From NCBI GenBank assembly GCA_946480705.1, contig CAMLLF010000085.1:1-9893 (forward strand): a stretch of 9,893 nt of DNA, in the 5' to 3' direction. Positions 1-5,801 of this stretch are shown piece by piece; within the stretch, counting starts at the first letter, position 1; each line of letters begins with the position of its first letter. A program made the position numbers and the translations under genes. Source of the DNA: an uncultured Lysobacteraceae bacterium. Its GTDB lineage: Bacteria; Pseudomonadota; Gammaproteobacteria; Xanthomonadales; Rhodanobacteraceae. The notes under the pieces were generated by a model. That model was not told the DNA's origin and made no database searches. It saw only the letters and a list, made by a program, of their open reading frames with translations.

Positions 1-273
1 CGAGATCGTGGCGACGGCCGAGAGCGGCACCTGCACGCCGCCCGTGCCGACGAAAATGTTTTTGTTGTAGTTGGCCATCCCCATGATCTCGCGCTCGTAG
101 CTGCGAACCTCCTCCACCAGCCGGCGCAGACCGTCGCAGAGCGACTCGACCTGCTTCGCGAGTACCACGAGGAGGTGAACGGCGAGCCGTTCACCGGCGT
201 CATCGTGGGCGCGCGCGCCGACGAGGAGGCGCGTGATGCCGACGAGCCCGGCGCCGGCGAGGCGCTCCATCAT
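1..273 (-). CDS. Unidentified partial protein, N-terminal part, coupled to the upstream phosphatidyltransferase
   Basis: An open frame of 91 codons starts with ATG ATG at 273-268 and continues past the left edge. Its first ATG overlaps the stop of the upstream gene in ATGA, the usual sign of translational coupling, and its third codon positions are strongly G/C, so it is probably a real coding frame. The first 22 residues ([22 protein letters not shown]) resemble the start of 1-acyl-glycerol-3-phosphate acyltransferase-like proteins, which often sit beside this type of phosphatidyltransferase. What follows does not continue as an acyltransferase: no HX4D-type motif appears where it should, and residues about 37-65 instead look like a charged amphipathic helix ([20 protein letters not shown]). 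I do not recognise the rest. It may be a diverged or broken gene, or an assembly join near position 200. No function is assigned. Confidence 0.45.
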   Translation of the reverse strand, partial: MMERLAGAGLVGITRLLVGARAHDDAGERLAVHLLVVLAKQVESLCDGLRRLVEEVRSYEREIMGMANYNKNIFVGTGGVQVPLSAVATIS

Positions 274-908
274 CGGCGCGACTCCAGCTGCTGCGCGATC
301 GCGCGCAGGCGCGCGACGCACGTCAGCGCTGACCCCGCGGCGATGACGGCGGCTGCGGCGGGCAGCGCGTAGTACGTCTGCAGCGTCCAGACCTCGATCG
401 GCGCGAGGACGCAGGCGAGCACCATGAGCCACATGCGGTGCGGCTTGGCCATCGGGCCGCGGAAATCCTGGACGAGCCCCAGCGCGCCGCCGAGCGTGCG
501 GATGTAGGCGGTCAGTGCCGCGAGCAGCGCGCCGAGCCAGCCGAGCCAGGGGATTCCGGCCGCGTAGCCGAGCGCGACGATGAATGCGCTGTCGGCGAGC
601 CGGTCGGGCACTTCGTTGTAGAGCGCGCCGGTCGGCGTCTGCCGGCCGCCTTCGACGGCGACCATGCCGTCGAACAGATTGCAGAGCAGCCGCAGCACGA
701 TGGCGACGGCGCAGAGCCAGGCATTCCAGGGCGAGGGCCATTGCAGCAGCGCCCAGGCGCCGGCGGCGGCAAAGGCGATGCTGACGACCGAGATCGCATT
801 TGGCGACACGCCGCTTTTCACGAGCGCGGCGGCGAATTTCCGGATCAGCGTGTTGCTGCGCGCCGCGATCGGTCGGCGGTTGGCGACGGCGGGTTCGGCG
901 TCGGACAT
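270..908 (-). CDS. CDP-alcohol phosphatidyltransferase family membrane protein (variant active-site motif)
   Basis: A 212-residue integral membrane protein. CDP-alcohol phosphatidyltransferases move the phosphatidyl group of CDP-diacylglycerol to an alcohol in the inner membrane during phospholipid synthesis. The signature lies at residues 77-106: NxxDG(80-81), A84, G94, N98, D102, D106. It keeps the family spacing (DGxxA, nine residues, G, three residues, fourth aspartate), but the first and third aspartates are asparagine (N77, N98) and the arginine after A84 is V85. From memory, a subfamily with the string NEVPDR at this site exists, so this is probably a conserved variant rather than decay; its substrate is unknown to me. 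Hydrophobic segments at about 39-55, 61-76, 107-135 and 158-198 fit a multi-pass protein. I chose ATG 908 (GAG about 7 nt upstream); a TTG at 965 would add 19 residues rich in proline and alanine. It follows dusB by 70 nt and ends in ATGA overlap with the next frame. Confidence 0.85.
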   Translation of the reverse strand: MSDAEPAVANRRPIAARSNTLIRKFAAALVKSGVSPNAISVVSIAFAAAGAWALLQWPSPWNAWLCAVAIVLRLLCNLFDGMVAVEGGRQTPTGALYNEVPDRLADSAFIVALGYAAGIPWLGWLGALLAALTAYIRTLGGALGLVQDFRGPMAKPHRMWLMVLACVLAPIEVWTLQTYYALPAAAAVIAAGSALTCVARLRAIAQQLESRR

Positions 909-978
909 GAAAGCTCGCGATGGCGGGGTCGGCAGTGGAATAGCCGCTGCGTACGGCGACGTCAAGCCGGTGCCGCGT

Positions 979-1974
979 TCAGGCCGCGTCGGCGAGCGCG
1001 ATTCCGCCGGCGATCAGTCCGTCGAAGTAGTCGCGCGTGAGGTCGAGCTGCGCGTGCGCGGTTTCGGCACGATTGACGACGGCGCGGAACGCGGCGTTTT
1101 CGGGCCGGTCCTTCGCATACCAGCCCAGGTGCTTGCGCGCGATGCGCACGCCCTGGGTTTCGCCGTAGAACGCGTGCAGCGCCTGCAGATGCCCGATGAG
1201 GATGTCGCGGACTTCGACCAGCGTCGGCGGCGCGAGCGTCGTGCCGTGCGCGAGGAAATGCGCGATCTCGCGGAAGATCCAGGGCCGGCCTTGAGCGGCG
1301 CGGCCGACGAGCAGGCCGTCGGCGCCGGTCTGTGCGAGCACGGCGCTTGCTTTCTGCGGCGAATCGATATCGCCGTTGGCGAGCACCGGAATGCGCACGG
1401 CCTGCTTGATCGCCGCGATCGTGTCGTACTCGGCGTCGCCTTCGTAGAGGTCGGCGCGGGTGCGGCCGTGCACCGCGAGCGCGGCGATGCCGGCATCCTC
1501 CGCGATGCGCGCGATCGTCACGCCGTTGCGGTTGTCGCGGTTCCAGCCGGTGCGGATCTTCAGCGTGACCGGTACGTCGACCGCGGCGACGACCGCCTGC
1601 ACGATGCGCGCGACCAGCGGTTCGTCCTGCAGCAAGGCGGAGCCGGCGTAGACGTTGCAGACCTTCTTCGCCGGGCAGCCCATGTTGATATCGATGATCT
1701 GCGCGCCGTGGGCGACGTTGTAGCGCGCGGCCTCGGCAAGCATGGCCGGGTCGTAGCCGGCGATCTGCACGCTGACCGGCGCGGGCTCGCCGACGTGATC
1801 CATGCGCGAGAGCGACTTGCGCGTCTGCCACAGGCGCGGATCGCTCGTCGTCATTTCCGATACCGCGAGTCCGGCGCCGAGCCGCTTGCAGAGCTGGCGG
1901 AACGGCTTGTCGGTCACGCCGGCCATGGGCGCGAGGATCAACGGCGGGGAAATGGTGTGCGGGCCGATCTGCAT
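979..1974 (-). CDS. dusB: tRNA-dihydrouridine synthase, DusB type
   Basis: A 331-residue cytoplasmic flavoenzyme that reduces specific uridines of tRNA to dihydrouridine using FMN and NAD(P)H; E. coli DusB is similar in length (321). Visible Dus motifs in order: the FMN-barrel start APMAGVTD (15-22), the catalytic-cysteine segment NMGCPAKKV (97-105, Cys100), KIRTGWN (139-145), HGRTR (169-173), NGDI (200-203), and the phosphate-binding GRAAQGRPWIF (224-234). The C-terminal helical domain contains RKHLGWY (280-286), typical of DusB. In enterobacteria dusB precedes fis; here no fis follows, and the next gene is a phosphatidyltransferase. The frame is open up to 2112, but those extra codons run through an intergenic repeat, so ATG 1974 is the start. 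There is no Shine-Dalgarno sequence before it; a TACAAT hexamer 8 nt upstream hints at a leaderless transcript. Confidence 0.96.
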   Translation of the reverse strand: MQIGPHTISPPLILAPMAGVTDKPFRQLCKRLGAGLAVSEMTTSDPRLWQTRKSLSRMDHVGEPAPVSVQIAGYDPAMLAEAARYNVAHGAQIIDINMGCPAKKVCNVYAGSALLQDEPLVARIVQAVVAAVDVPVTLKIRTGWNRDNRNGVTIARIAEDAGIAALAVHGRTRADLYEGDAEYDTIAAIKQAVRIPVLANGDIDSPQKASAVLAQTGADGLLVGRAAQGRPWIFREIAHFLAHGTTLAPPTLVEVRDILIGHLQALHAFYGETQGVRIARKHLGWYAKDRPENAAFRAVVNRAETAHAQLDLTRDYFDGLIAGGIALADAA

Positions 1975-1982
1975 GGGCGCGG

Positions 1983-1988
1983 ATTGTA
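1983..1988 (-). promoter_or_regulatory. Possible -10 element of dusB, giving a leaderless mRNA
   Basis: On the minus strand TACAAT lies 8 nt before the dusB ATG (one mismatch to TATAAT). A sigma-70 start 6-8 nt downstream would fall at or next to the A of the ATG, which would explain why no ribosome binding site is visible. No good -35 hexamer sits 16-18 nt upstream; TTTCAC at 2007-2002 is too close (13-nt spacer). This is a suggestion only. Confidence 0.3.
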
Positions 1989-2050
1989 CGGATGCCGGGG
2001 CGTGAAAGCGCGCGGGCGCAGGTCCGGTCTGGAGGCGGGTTGGGAGAAAC

Positions 2051-2114
2051 GAGTGAAGAGGAGTGAGAAACGAGCCGGGGCAGCGCGCCACTCGTTTCTC
2101 ACTCCTCTTCACTC
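2051..2114. repeat. Perfect 24-bp inverted repeat (dispersed intergenic repeat element)
   Basis: Positions 2051-2074 and 2091-2114 are exact reverse complements (24 of 24) around a 16-nt spacer, ccggggcagcgcgcca. The arm is built from GAGTGA/GAGAAACGAG-like purine blocks; GAGAAACGAG also occurs at 2044-2053 and again at 2065-2074, a 21-bp period. A related copy is found at 2679-2710. Transcribed in either direction it would form a very stable hairpin. There is no T-run after either arm, so it is not a textbook intrinsic terminator. It lies between two divergent genes and ends 25 nt before the plus-strand start codon, so a promoter upstream of it would put the hairpin in that gene's 5' leader. 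Confidence 0.9.
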
Positions 2115-2139
2115 ACCACTCGCTGTTCCGAGGATCCAC

Positions 2140-2661
2140 ATGAAACGATGGCTATGGTTGGCAGTGCTCGCATGGCCCGGTCTCGCGCCGGCGCAGGAAA
2201 CACCCGAGGCGGCCGCCGACGCGCTCTGGCGCGCGTTGTCGCACGGCCCGAACGCCGGAGCGGACCGCGAAGCGCTGCAGGCGCTGTTCGCGCCGGGCGC
2301 CCAGGTGTACGGGCTGAGCGAACGCGAGGGCCGCCGCGTACTGCGCCAGCGCAGCGCGGCGGAATTCGTCGAGGCGCAGGCGAAGCCGGGCGCCGGCGCG
2401 TTCCATGAGCGCGAAGTCCATCGTGAAGTGCGTCGCTACGCCGATTTCGCCGAAGTGTTCGCGACCGTCGAATCGCGAACCGACGCGGGCGCGGACAAGG
2501 CGGATTTCACCGGCATCAACAGCCTGCATCTCGTCGAGCAGGACGGCCGCTGGCGCATCCTTTCGCTGTATTACGCGCTCGAGCGTCCCGGACAGCCGCT
2601 ACCGGCGGCATGGCGCGGCAGACCGTCCGGCAAGGCGTCGCCTACGCCACCACGCGAGTAG
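2140..2661 (+). CDS. Exported NTF2/SnoaL-like small protein
   Basis: A 173-residue protein with a clear Sec signal peptide: K2 R3, a hydrophobic core WLWLAVLAWPGLA, and APA|Q cleavage predicted after residue 18. The mature part has the look of the NTF2-like/SnoaL (DUF4440-type) fold: an N-terminal helix (ETPEAAADALWRAL), a region with LFAPGAQVYG where such proteins carry the early strand and pocket, then alternating strands ending in HLVEQDGRWRILSLYYAL (about 128-145), the usual C-terminal strand pair. Such proteins bind or turn over small molecules or stabilise partners in the periplasm; no catalytic residues or substrate can be named here. The start ATG 2140 has GAGGA at 2130-2134. It stands alone between dusB (divergent) and the kinase gene (convergent), flanked on both sides by copies of the same repeat. 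The C-terminal 20 residues are proline/arginine-rich and probably disordered. Confidence 0.8.
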   Translation: MKRWLWLAVLAWPGLAPAQETPEAAADALWRALSHGPNAGADREALQALFAPGAQVYGLSEREGRRVLRQRSAAEFVEAQAKPGAGAFHEREVHREVRRYADFAEVFATVESRTDAGADKADFTGINSLHLVEQDGRWRILSLYYALERPGQPLPAAWRGRPSGKASPTPPRE

Positions 2662-2674
2662 CGGCAGATCGCCG

Positions 2675-2712
2675 CACTCACTGGTTTCTCACTTCTCTCC
2701 ACGCTTCACTTT
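2675..2712. repeat. Diverged second copy of the GAGTGAGAAACGAG-type repeat
   Basis: An ungapped comparison of 2679-2710 with 2089-2120 (the right arm of the inverted repeat plus flank) gives 26 identities in 32 positions, sharing CACT-GTTTCTCACT-CTCT-CAC. It fills most of the 51-bp gap between the two convergent genes and stops one base short of the stop codon of the kinase gene (2713-2715). No second, inverted arm is visible here, so this copy is a half-element. Confidence 0.75.
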
Positions 2713-3675
2713 CTAGATGCCGAAGCGCTGCAGCACCGCCGCGCGCGTCGGCATCGCGACGGCCGCGCCGGCTGTTTCCGTGCTGAGCGCGGCGACGCGG
2801 CCGGCATGGACGACTGCCTCGCGCAGCGCGCGTCCGGGCCGTTGCGCGAGTTCGGCCGCGAGCGCACCGTTGAACGCATCGCCGGCGCCGGTCGTGTCGC
2901 GCACCTGTACGCGCTCGGCGGCAACCCGGTAGCCCGGCGACGCGTCGTGCCAGCGCGCCGGATCGGCGTGCGAAACGAAGCAGCCGCGCGCGCCCAGCGT
3001 GACGATGACACTGAGCGCGCCGAGCCGGCGGCACAGCGCGTGGAGTTCGTCGTCGCGGCAGTCGGCAATCGCCTCGGCGCGCAGCGCCGTGCCGGCGCAG
3101 CGGTCGAGCAGCGCCGCGAATTCGGTTTCGTTCGGCGTGACGAGATCGGCAAGCGCGAGCAGGCCGGCGTCGAGTTCCGCATGTACGGGGGCGGGATTGA
3201 GCAGGCGCACGCAGCCGGCATTCGCGGACGACAGCGCCGCGCGGATCGCGCCGAGGCCGGTTTCCATCTGGACGAGCACGACGCGCGCGGACGCGAACAG
3301 ATCGGTCTGCGCCGCGACGTAGGCCGCATCGAGCCGCTCGTTCGCGGCGAGGTCGAGCACGATCTGGTTCTGCCCGTTCGCGTCGACGACGATGCCGCAG
3401 GAGCCCGTCGACATGTCGTCGCAGACCTGCCAGCGCGTCGCGATGCCGTCGGCCTGCGCGAGTTCGCGCGCGGTGCGTGCGAGCGCGTCGTCGCCGAGCG
3501 CGCCGATGAACGCCGTCGGCACGCCCTGGCGCGCGCTCGCGACGGCCTGGTTGAAGCCCTTGCCGCCGGGGCCCGTCGAGAAGCCGAGTCCGCGGCGCGT
3601 TTCGCCGGGCTGCGGAAAGCGATCGATGCGCCAGACGTGATCCTGGTTGTACGAACCGACGACGAGAACGCTCAT
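2713..3675 (-). CDS. Ribokinase-family (PfkB) sugar or nucleoside kinase
   Basis: A 320-residue cytoplasmic kinase of the PfkB/ribokinase family, close to the usual length of ribokinase (about 305-310). Ribokinase makes ribose 5-phosphate from ribose and ATP. Visible motifs: N-terminal MSVLVVGSYNQD with the substrate aspartate D12; PfkB signature 1 GPGGKGFNQAVASAR (35-49); NPAP (160-163); TPNETE (180-185); and signature 2 DTTGAGDAF (260-268), whose D266 is the expected catalytic base after the GAG anion hole. The C-terminal stretch AALSTETAGAAVAMPTRAAV fits the ribokinase monovalent-cation region. Sequence alone cannot exclude a nucleoside kinase. It is the last gene of the transporter cluster, 35 nt after the small membrane protein, which supports a role in using imported nucleosides or ribose. 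ATG 3675 is chosen because the canonical N-terminus starts there, though no Shine-Dalgarno is seen. Confidence 0.93.
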   Translation of the reverse strand: MSVLVVGSYNQDHVWRIDRFPQPGETRRGLGFSTGPGGKGFNQAVASARQGVPTAFIGALGDDALARTARELAQADGIATRWQVCDDMSTGSCGIVVDANGQNQIVLDLAANERLDAAYVAAQTDLFASARVVLVQMETGLGAIRAALSSANAGCVRLLNPAPVHAELDAGLLALADLVTPNETEFAALLDRCAGTALRAEAIADCRDDELHALCRRLGALSVIVTLGARGCFVSHADPARWHDASPGYRVAAERVQVRDTTGAGDAFNGALAAELAQRPGRALREAVVHAGRVAALSTETAGAAVAMPTRAAVLQRFGI

Positions 3676-3710
3676 GGGGCGGAAATGCGTGTGGAGAAGA
3701 GAGGCACCGG

Positions 3711-4025
3711 CTAGCCGCCGGCGCGCAGCCGCGCCGCGCGCCGGTTCCAGCAGCGGAACAGCGTCAGCCGCGCGAGCGCATAGAACGTCACGAACGTCAG
3801 CGCGGCGATCGAGGCGCTGGCGAGCCACAGCGGCTCGCCGAACAGCAGGTACATCAGCAGTATCGAGAACCCCGCGCAGACGCTGCCGAACACGAGCGCG
3901 ATGACGAACAGCCGCGCCTCGCTGAGCGGCTCGTCGCGCCGCGGACGCAGCGCGAGCAGCGGCCACCACGCCCAGTCCAGGTCGGACAGGGCGTTGACGC
4001 GATCCTCGAAACGGTGCGTGGTCAC
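3711..4025 (-). CDS. Small two-helix membrane protein of unknown function
   Basis: A 104-residue protein with a charged, tryptophan-rich N-terminus (LSDLDWAWWPLLALRPRR, 13-30) followed by two hydrophobic segments (about 39-62 and 67-89) and a basic C-terminal tail, RCWNRRAARLR. By the positive-inside rule both ends face the cytoplasm. It starts with GTG at 4025, 4 nt after the transporter stop codon, with GAGG directly before it; that SD spacing is shorter than optimal, so re-initiation after the transporter is likely. I do not recognise the family with certainty. Its place between a nucleoside transporter and a sugar kinase suggests an accessory role to the transporter, but a conserved bystander is equally possible. 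Codon use matches the neighbours. Confidence 0.75.
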   Translation of the reverse strand: MTTHRFEDRVNALSDLDWAWWPLLALRPRRDEPLSEARLFVIALVFGSVCAGFSILLMYLLFGEPLWLASASIAALTFVTFYALARLTLFRCWNRRAARLRAGG

Positions 4026-4029
4026 GGCC

Positions 4030-5562
4030 TCAGAGCTGGTTGAGCACGCCGGCGATGGTCGCCGTCATGAACGTCGCGAGCGAGCCGCCGAGCACGGCGC
4101 GCAGGCCGAAGCGCGCGAGATCGGCGCGGCGTCCCGGCGCGAGTCCGCCGATGCCGCCGATCTGGATCGCGATCGACGAGAAGTTCGCGAAGCCGCAGAG
4201 CGCGTAGGCGGCGATCACGCGACTGTGCTCCTGCAGCAGATGCATGTTCTTGGACAGATCCACATAGGCGACGAATTCGTTGAGCACGACTTTTTCGCCG
4301 ATGAAACCGCCGACGAGCACGGCGTCCTGCCACGGCGTGCCGATGAGCCAGGCGATCGGCGCGAGCACGTAGCCGAGGATGGTCTGCAGGCTCAGCGTGG
4401 TCGGCACGGGCTTGCCGGCCGACAGCCACGCGTTGATCGTGCTGCCGTCGGCGGCGTAGGCCGCACCCGTGATCATCAGCGCGAGAATGCCGAGCAGGGC
4501 GCAGGTGATGACGCCGCCGGTGATGCCGGCCGGGCGCGTCGCGCCGATCGGCGTGCCGTCGGTGTCGACGATCGCGCCGGCCGCCGGACCGGTCTTGCGG
4601 CGGTTGTAGAGCTGCATCGCCGCGACGAGCAGCAGCACGCCGAGGATGCCGCAGCCGGCGACCATCCAGCCCGACCAGACGATGGTGCCCAGGTACTGCA
4701 GCGGCGCGTTGAGCAGCGCGATCAGCGCGATGAATGCGAGCAGCATCGCACCGACGTTGAGCGCGAGCTTCAGGCCGTCGCCGGCGCCGCTCGCGGCGGC
4801 GTCGATGACGTTCGCGCTGTGACGCTCGACTTCGATGCGCACGGTGCCGCGCGTCAGCGGTTCCTGCGTTTCGGGGATCAGGATCTTCGCGAGCACCAGC
4901 GTCGCGGGCGCGGCCATGATGCTTGCGGCGAGGAGATGCTTGGCGTATTTCGCCATCTCGACCGGATCGGTGCCGCCGAGCAGGCCGACGTAGGCCGCGA
5001 GCACGCCGCCGGCGATATGCGCCATGCCGCCGATCATGACGGTCATGAGTTCCGACTCGGTCATCTTTTCCAGATACGGGCGCACCGTCAGCGGCGCCTC
5101 GGTCTGGCCGATGAATACGCTCGCGCAGACCGATGTCGTTTCCGCACCGGAGACGTTCATGACTTTCGTGATCGCCCAGGACATGCCCTTGACGATCTGC
5201 TGCATGACGCCGAGGTGATAGAGCACGCCCATCAGCGCGGCGAAGAAGATGATGGTCGGCAGCACCTGGAACGCGAAGATGAAGCCGAACGTGTTCGCGT
5301 CGAGCAGCTTGCCGAAGATGAATTCGGAGCCGACCTTGTTGAATTCGAGCAGATGCACGAAGCCCTTGCCGAGTGCGTCGAACAGGCTCGCGCCGATCGG
5401 CACCTTGAGTACGAACGCGGCGAACAGGATCTGCAGCGAGATGCCGGTCGCGACGAGTTTCCAATCCACCGAGCGGCGATTGTTGGAAAACGCATACGCA
5501 ATGAGGACGAGGACGAACAGGCCGAAAAAGCCAAACAGGATGTGCCCAAGGGCAGCCAGCAT
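4030..5562 (-). CDS. nupC: Concentrative nucleoside transporter (CNT/NupC family) with an internal insertion
   Basis: A 510-residue polytopic inner-membrane cation/nucleoside symporter. CNT landmarks: GQTEAPLTVRPYL (152-164), MTESELMTVMIGGMAHIAGGVLA (from 167), NVIDAAASGAGDGLKLALNVGAMLLAF (from 251), GFIGEKVVLNEFVAY (419-433), and GFANFSSIAIQIGGIGGL (457-474), followed by the terminal GLRAVLGGSLATFMTATIAG. Bacterial CNTs are usually about 400-430 residues; the excess is a roughly 100-residue insertion between ALLN (282-285) and TLSLQTILGYVLAP (from 389), with two extra hydrophobic segments (about 295-316 and 347-370) and a hydrophilic linker. Start ATG 5562 has GGGGAAA just upstream at 5572-5566; the frame is open to 5718, but the added residues are arginine- and alanine-rich and unlike a CNT start. 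It heads a minus-strand cluster with a small membrane protein and a ribokinase-family kinase. The symbol is by family, not by proven substrate. Confidence 0.94.
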   Translation of the reverse strand: MLAALGHILFGFFGLFVLVLIAYAFSNNRRSVDWKLVATGISLQILFAAFVLKVPIGASLFDALGKGFVHLLEFNKVGSEFIFGKLLDANTFGFIFAFQVLPTIIFFAALMGVLYHLGVMQQIVKGMSWAITKVMNVSGAETTSVCASVFIGQTEAPLTVRPYLEKMTESELMTVMIGGMAHIAGGVLAAYVGLLGGTDPVEMAKYAKHLLAASIMAAPATLVLAKILIPETQEPLTRGTVRIEVERHSANVIDAAASGAGDGLKLALNVGAMLLAFIALIALLNAPLQYLGTIVWSGWMVAGCGILGVLLLVAAMQLYNRRKTGPAAGAIVDTDGTPIGATRPAGITGGVITCALLGILALMITGAAYAADGSTINAWLSAGKPVPTTLSLQTILGYVLAPIAWLIGTPWQDAVLVGGFIGEKVVLNEFVAYVDLSKNMHLLQEHSRVIAAYALCGFANFSSIAIQIGGIGGLAPGRRADLARFGLRAVLGGSLATFMTATIAGVLNQL

Positions 5563-5718
5563 AGATTTCCCCAAAACCCCGAGTCGGCGCGGGCATAACC
5601 GCGCGGCATAAGTTGGTCGAGCGTAGTTCATGGCCGAACGGCGAGGCAAGGCGGCGGCCCGCGGCGCCGGGCGGGACCGCCTCGGCCGTCGGCGGCGGGC
5701 TTGCGCGGCGGCCGGCAC

Positions 5719-5739
5719 CGAAAAATTCCGGCTTTTTCG
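5719..5739. promoter_or_regulatory. 7+7 bp palindrome, candidate operator
   Basis: CGAAAAA (5719-5725) and TTTTTCG (5733-5739) are perfect inverted arms around TTCCGGC. The site is markedly A/T-rich in a very GC-rich gap and overlaps the place where the -35 of the TATACT promoter would lie, so it is placed to bind a regulator of the diguanylate cyclase gene, the divergent nupC, or both. An alternative is a short terminator-like hairpin, since each strand ends its stem in a T-run, but no gene ends nearby. Confidence 0.45.
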
Positions 5740-5749
5740 ACGGCTTGCC

Positions 5750-5755
5750 TATACT
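5750..5755 (+). promoter_or_regulatory. Candidate -10 element (TATACT) of the diguanylate cyclase gene
   Basis: TATACT differs from TATAAT at one position and lies 46 nt before the GTG start. The best -35 at 18-nt spacing is TTCCGG (5726-5731), a poor match inside the palindrome, which would suit an activated promoter. The leader that follows carries a tandem 10-bp repeat, GGCGCCGGGA / GGCGCCGGTG (5770-5789). Confidence 0.4.
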
Positions 5756-5791
5756 GCGGCTCTGCGGACGGCGCCGGGAGGCGCCGGTGAC

Positions 5792-5800
5792 GGGGGGAAG
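5792..5800 (+). promoter_or_regulatory. Ribosome binding site that fixes a GTG start
   Basis: GGGGGGAAG directly precedes the GTG at 5802. No ATG follows in frame until residue 27, inside the first membrane helix, so this purine run is the main reason to place the diguanylate cyclase start here rather than at the open-frame limit near 5613. Confidence 0.65.
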
Positions 5801-5801
5801 C

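Noticed and set aside
175..372. A plus-strand frame, open from position 1 to 372
   Set aside because: Third positions are mixed rather than G/C-rich, and it crosses the junction of two minus-strand genes; the minus frame has the genome's codon pattern.
909..965. A TTG start at 965 for the phosphatidyltransferase
   Set aside because: No ribosome binding site; the added residues are a proline/alanine-rich stretch and ATG 908 gives a normal family length.
1975..2112. An N-terminal extension of DusB starting at 2112
   Set aside because: The extra 46 codons run through the inverted repeat and do not resemble any Dus protein.
2051..2114. The inverted repeat as an intrinsic terminator
   Set aside because: No T-run follows either arm, and no gene ends next to it; both flanking genes start here.
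664..2661. A 665-codon plus-strand open frame
   Set aside because: It runs antisense through the phosphatidyltransferase and dusB and joins the exported-protein gene in frame only because GC-rich antisense strands lack stops; only 2140-2661 looks like a protein.
3684..3704. A purine run (gtgtggagaagagagg) as a third copy of the repeat
   Set aside because: Similarity to the repeat arm is limited to a few GAGA-type blocks and could be chance.
3901..5598. A 565-codon plus-strand open frame
   Set aside because: Antisense of the nucleoside transporter; rich in H, R, D, E and Q as expected for a mirror of a hydrophobic gene, with no domain.
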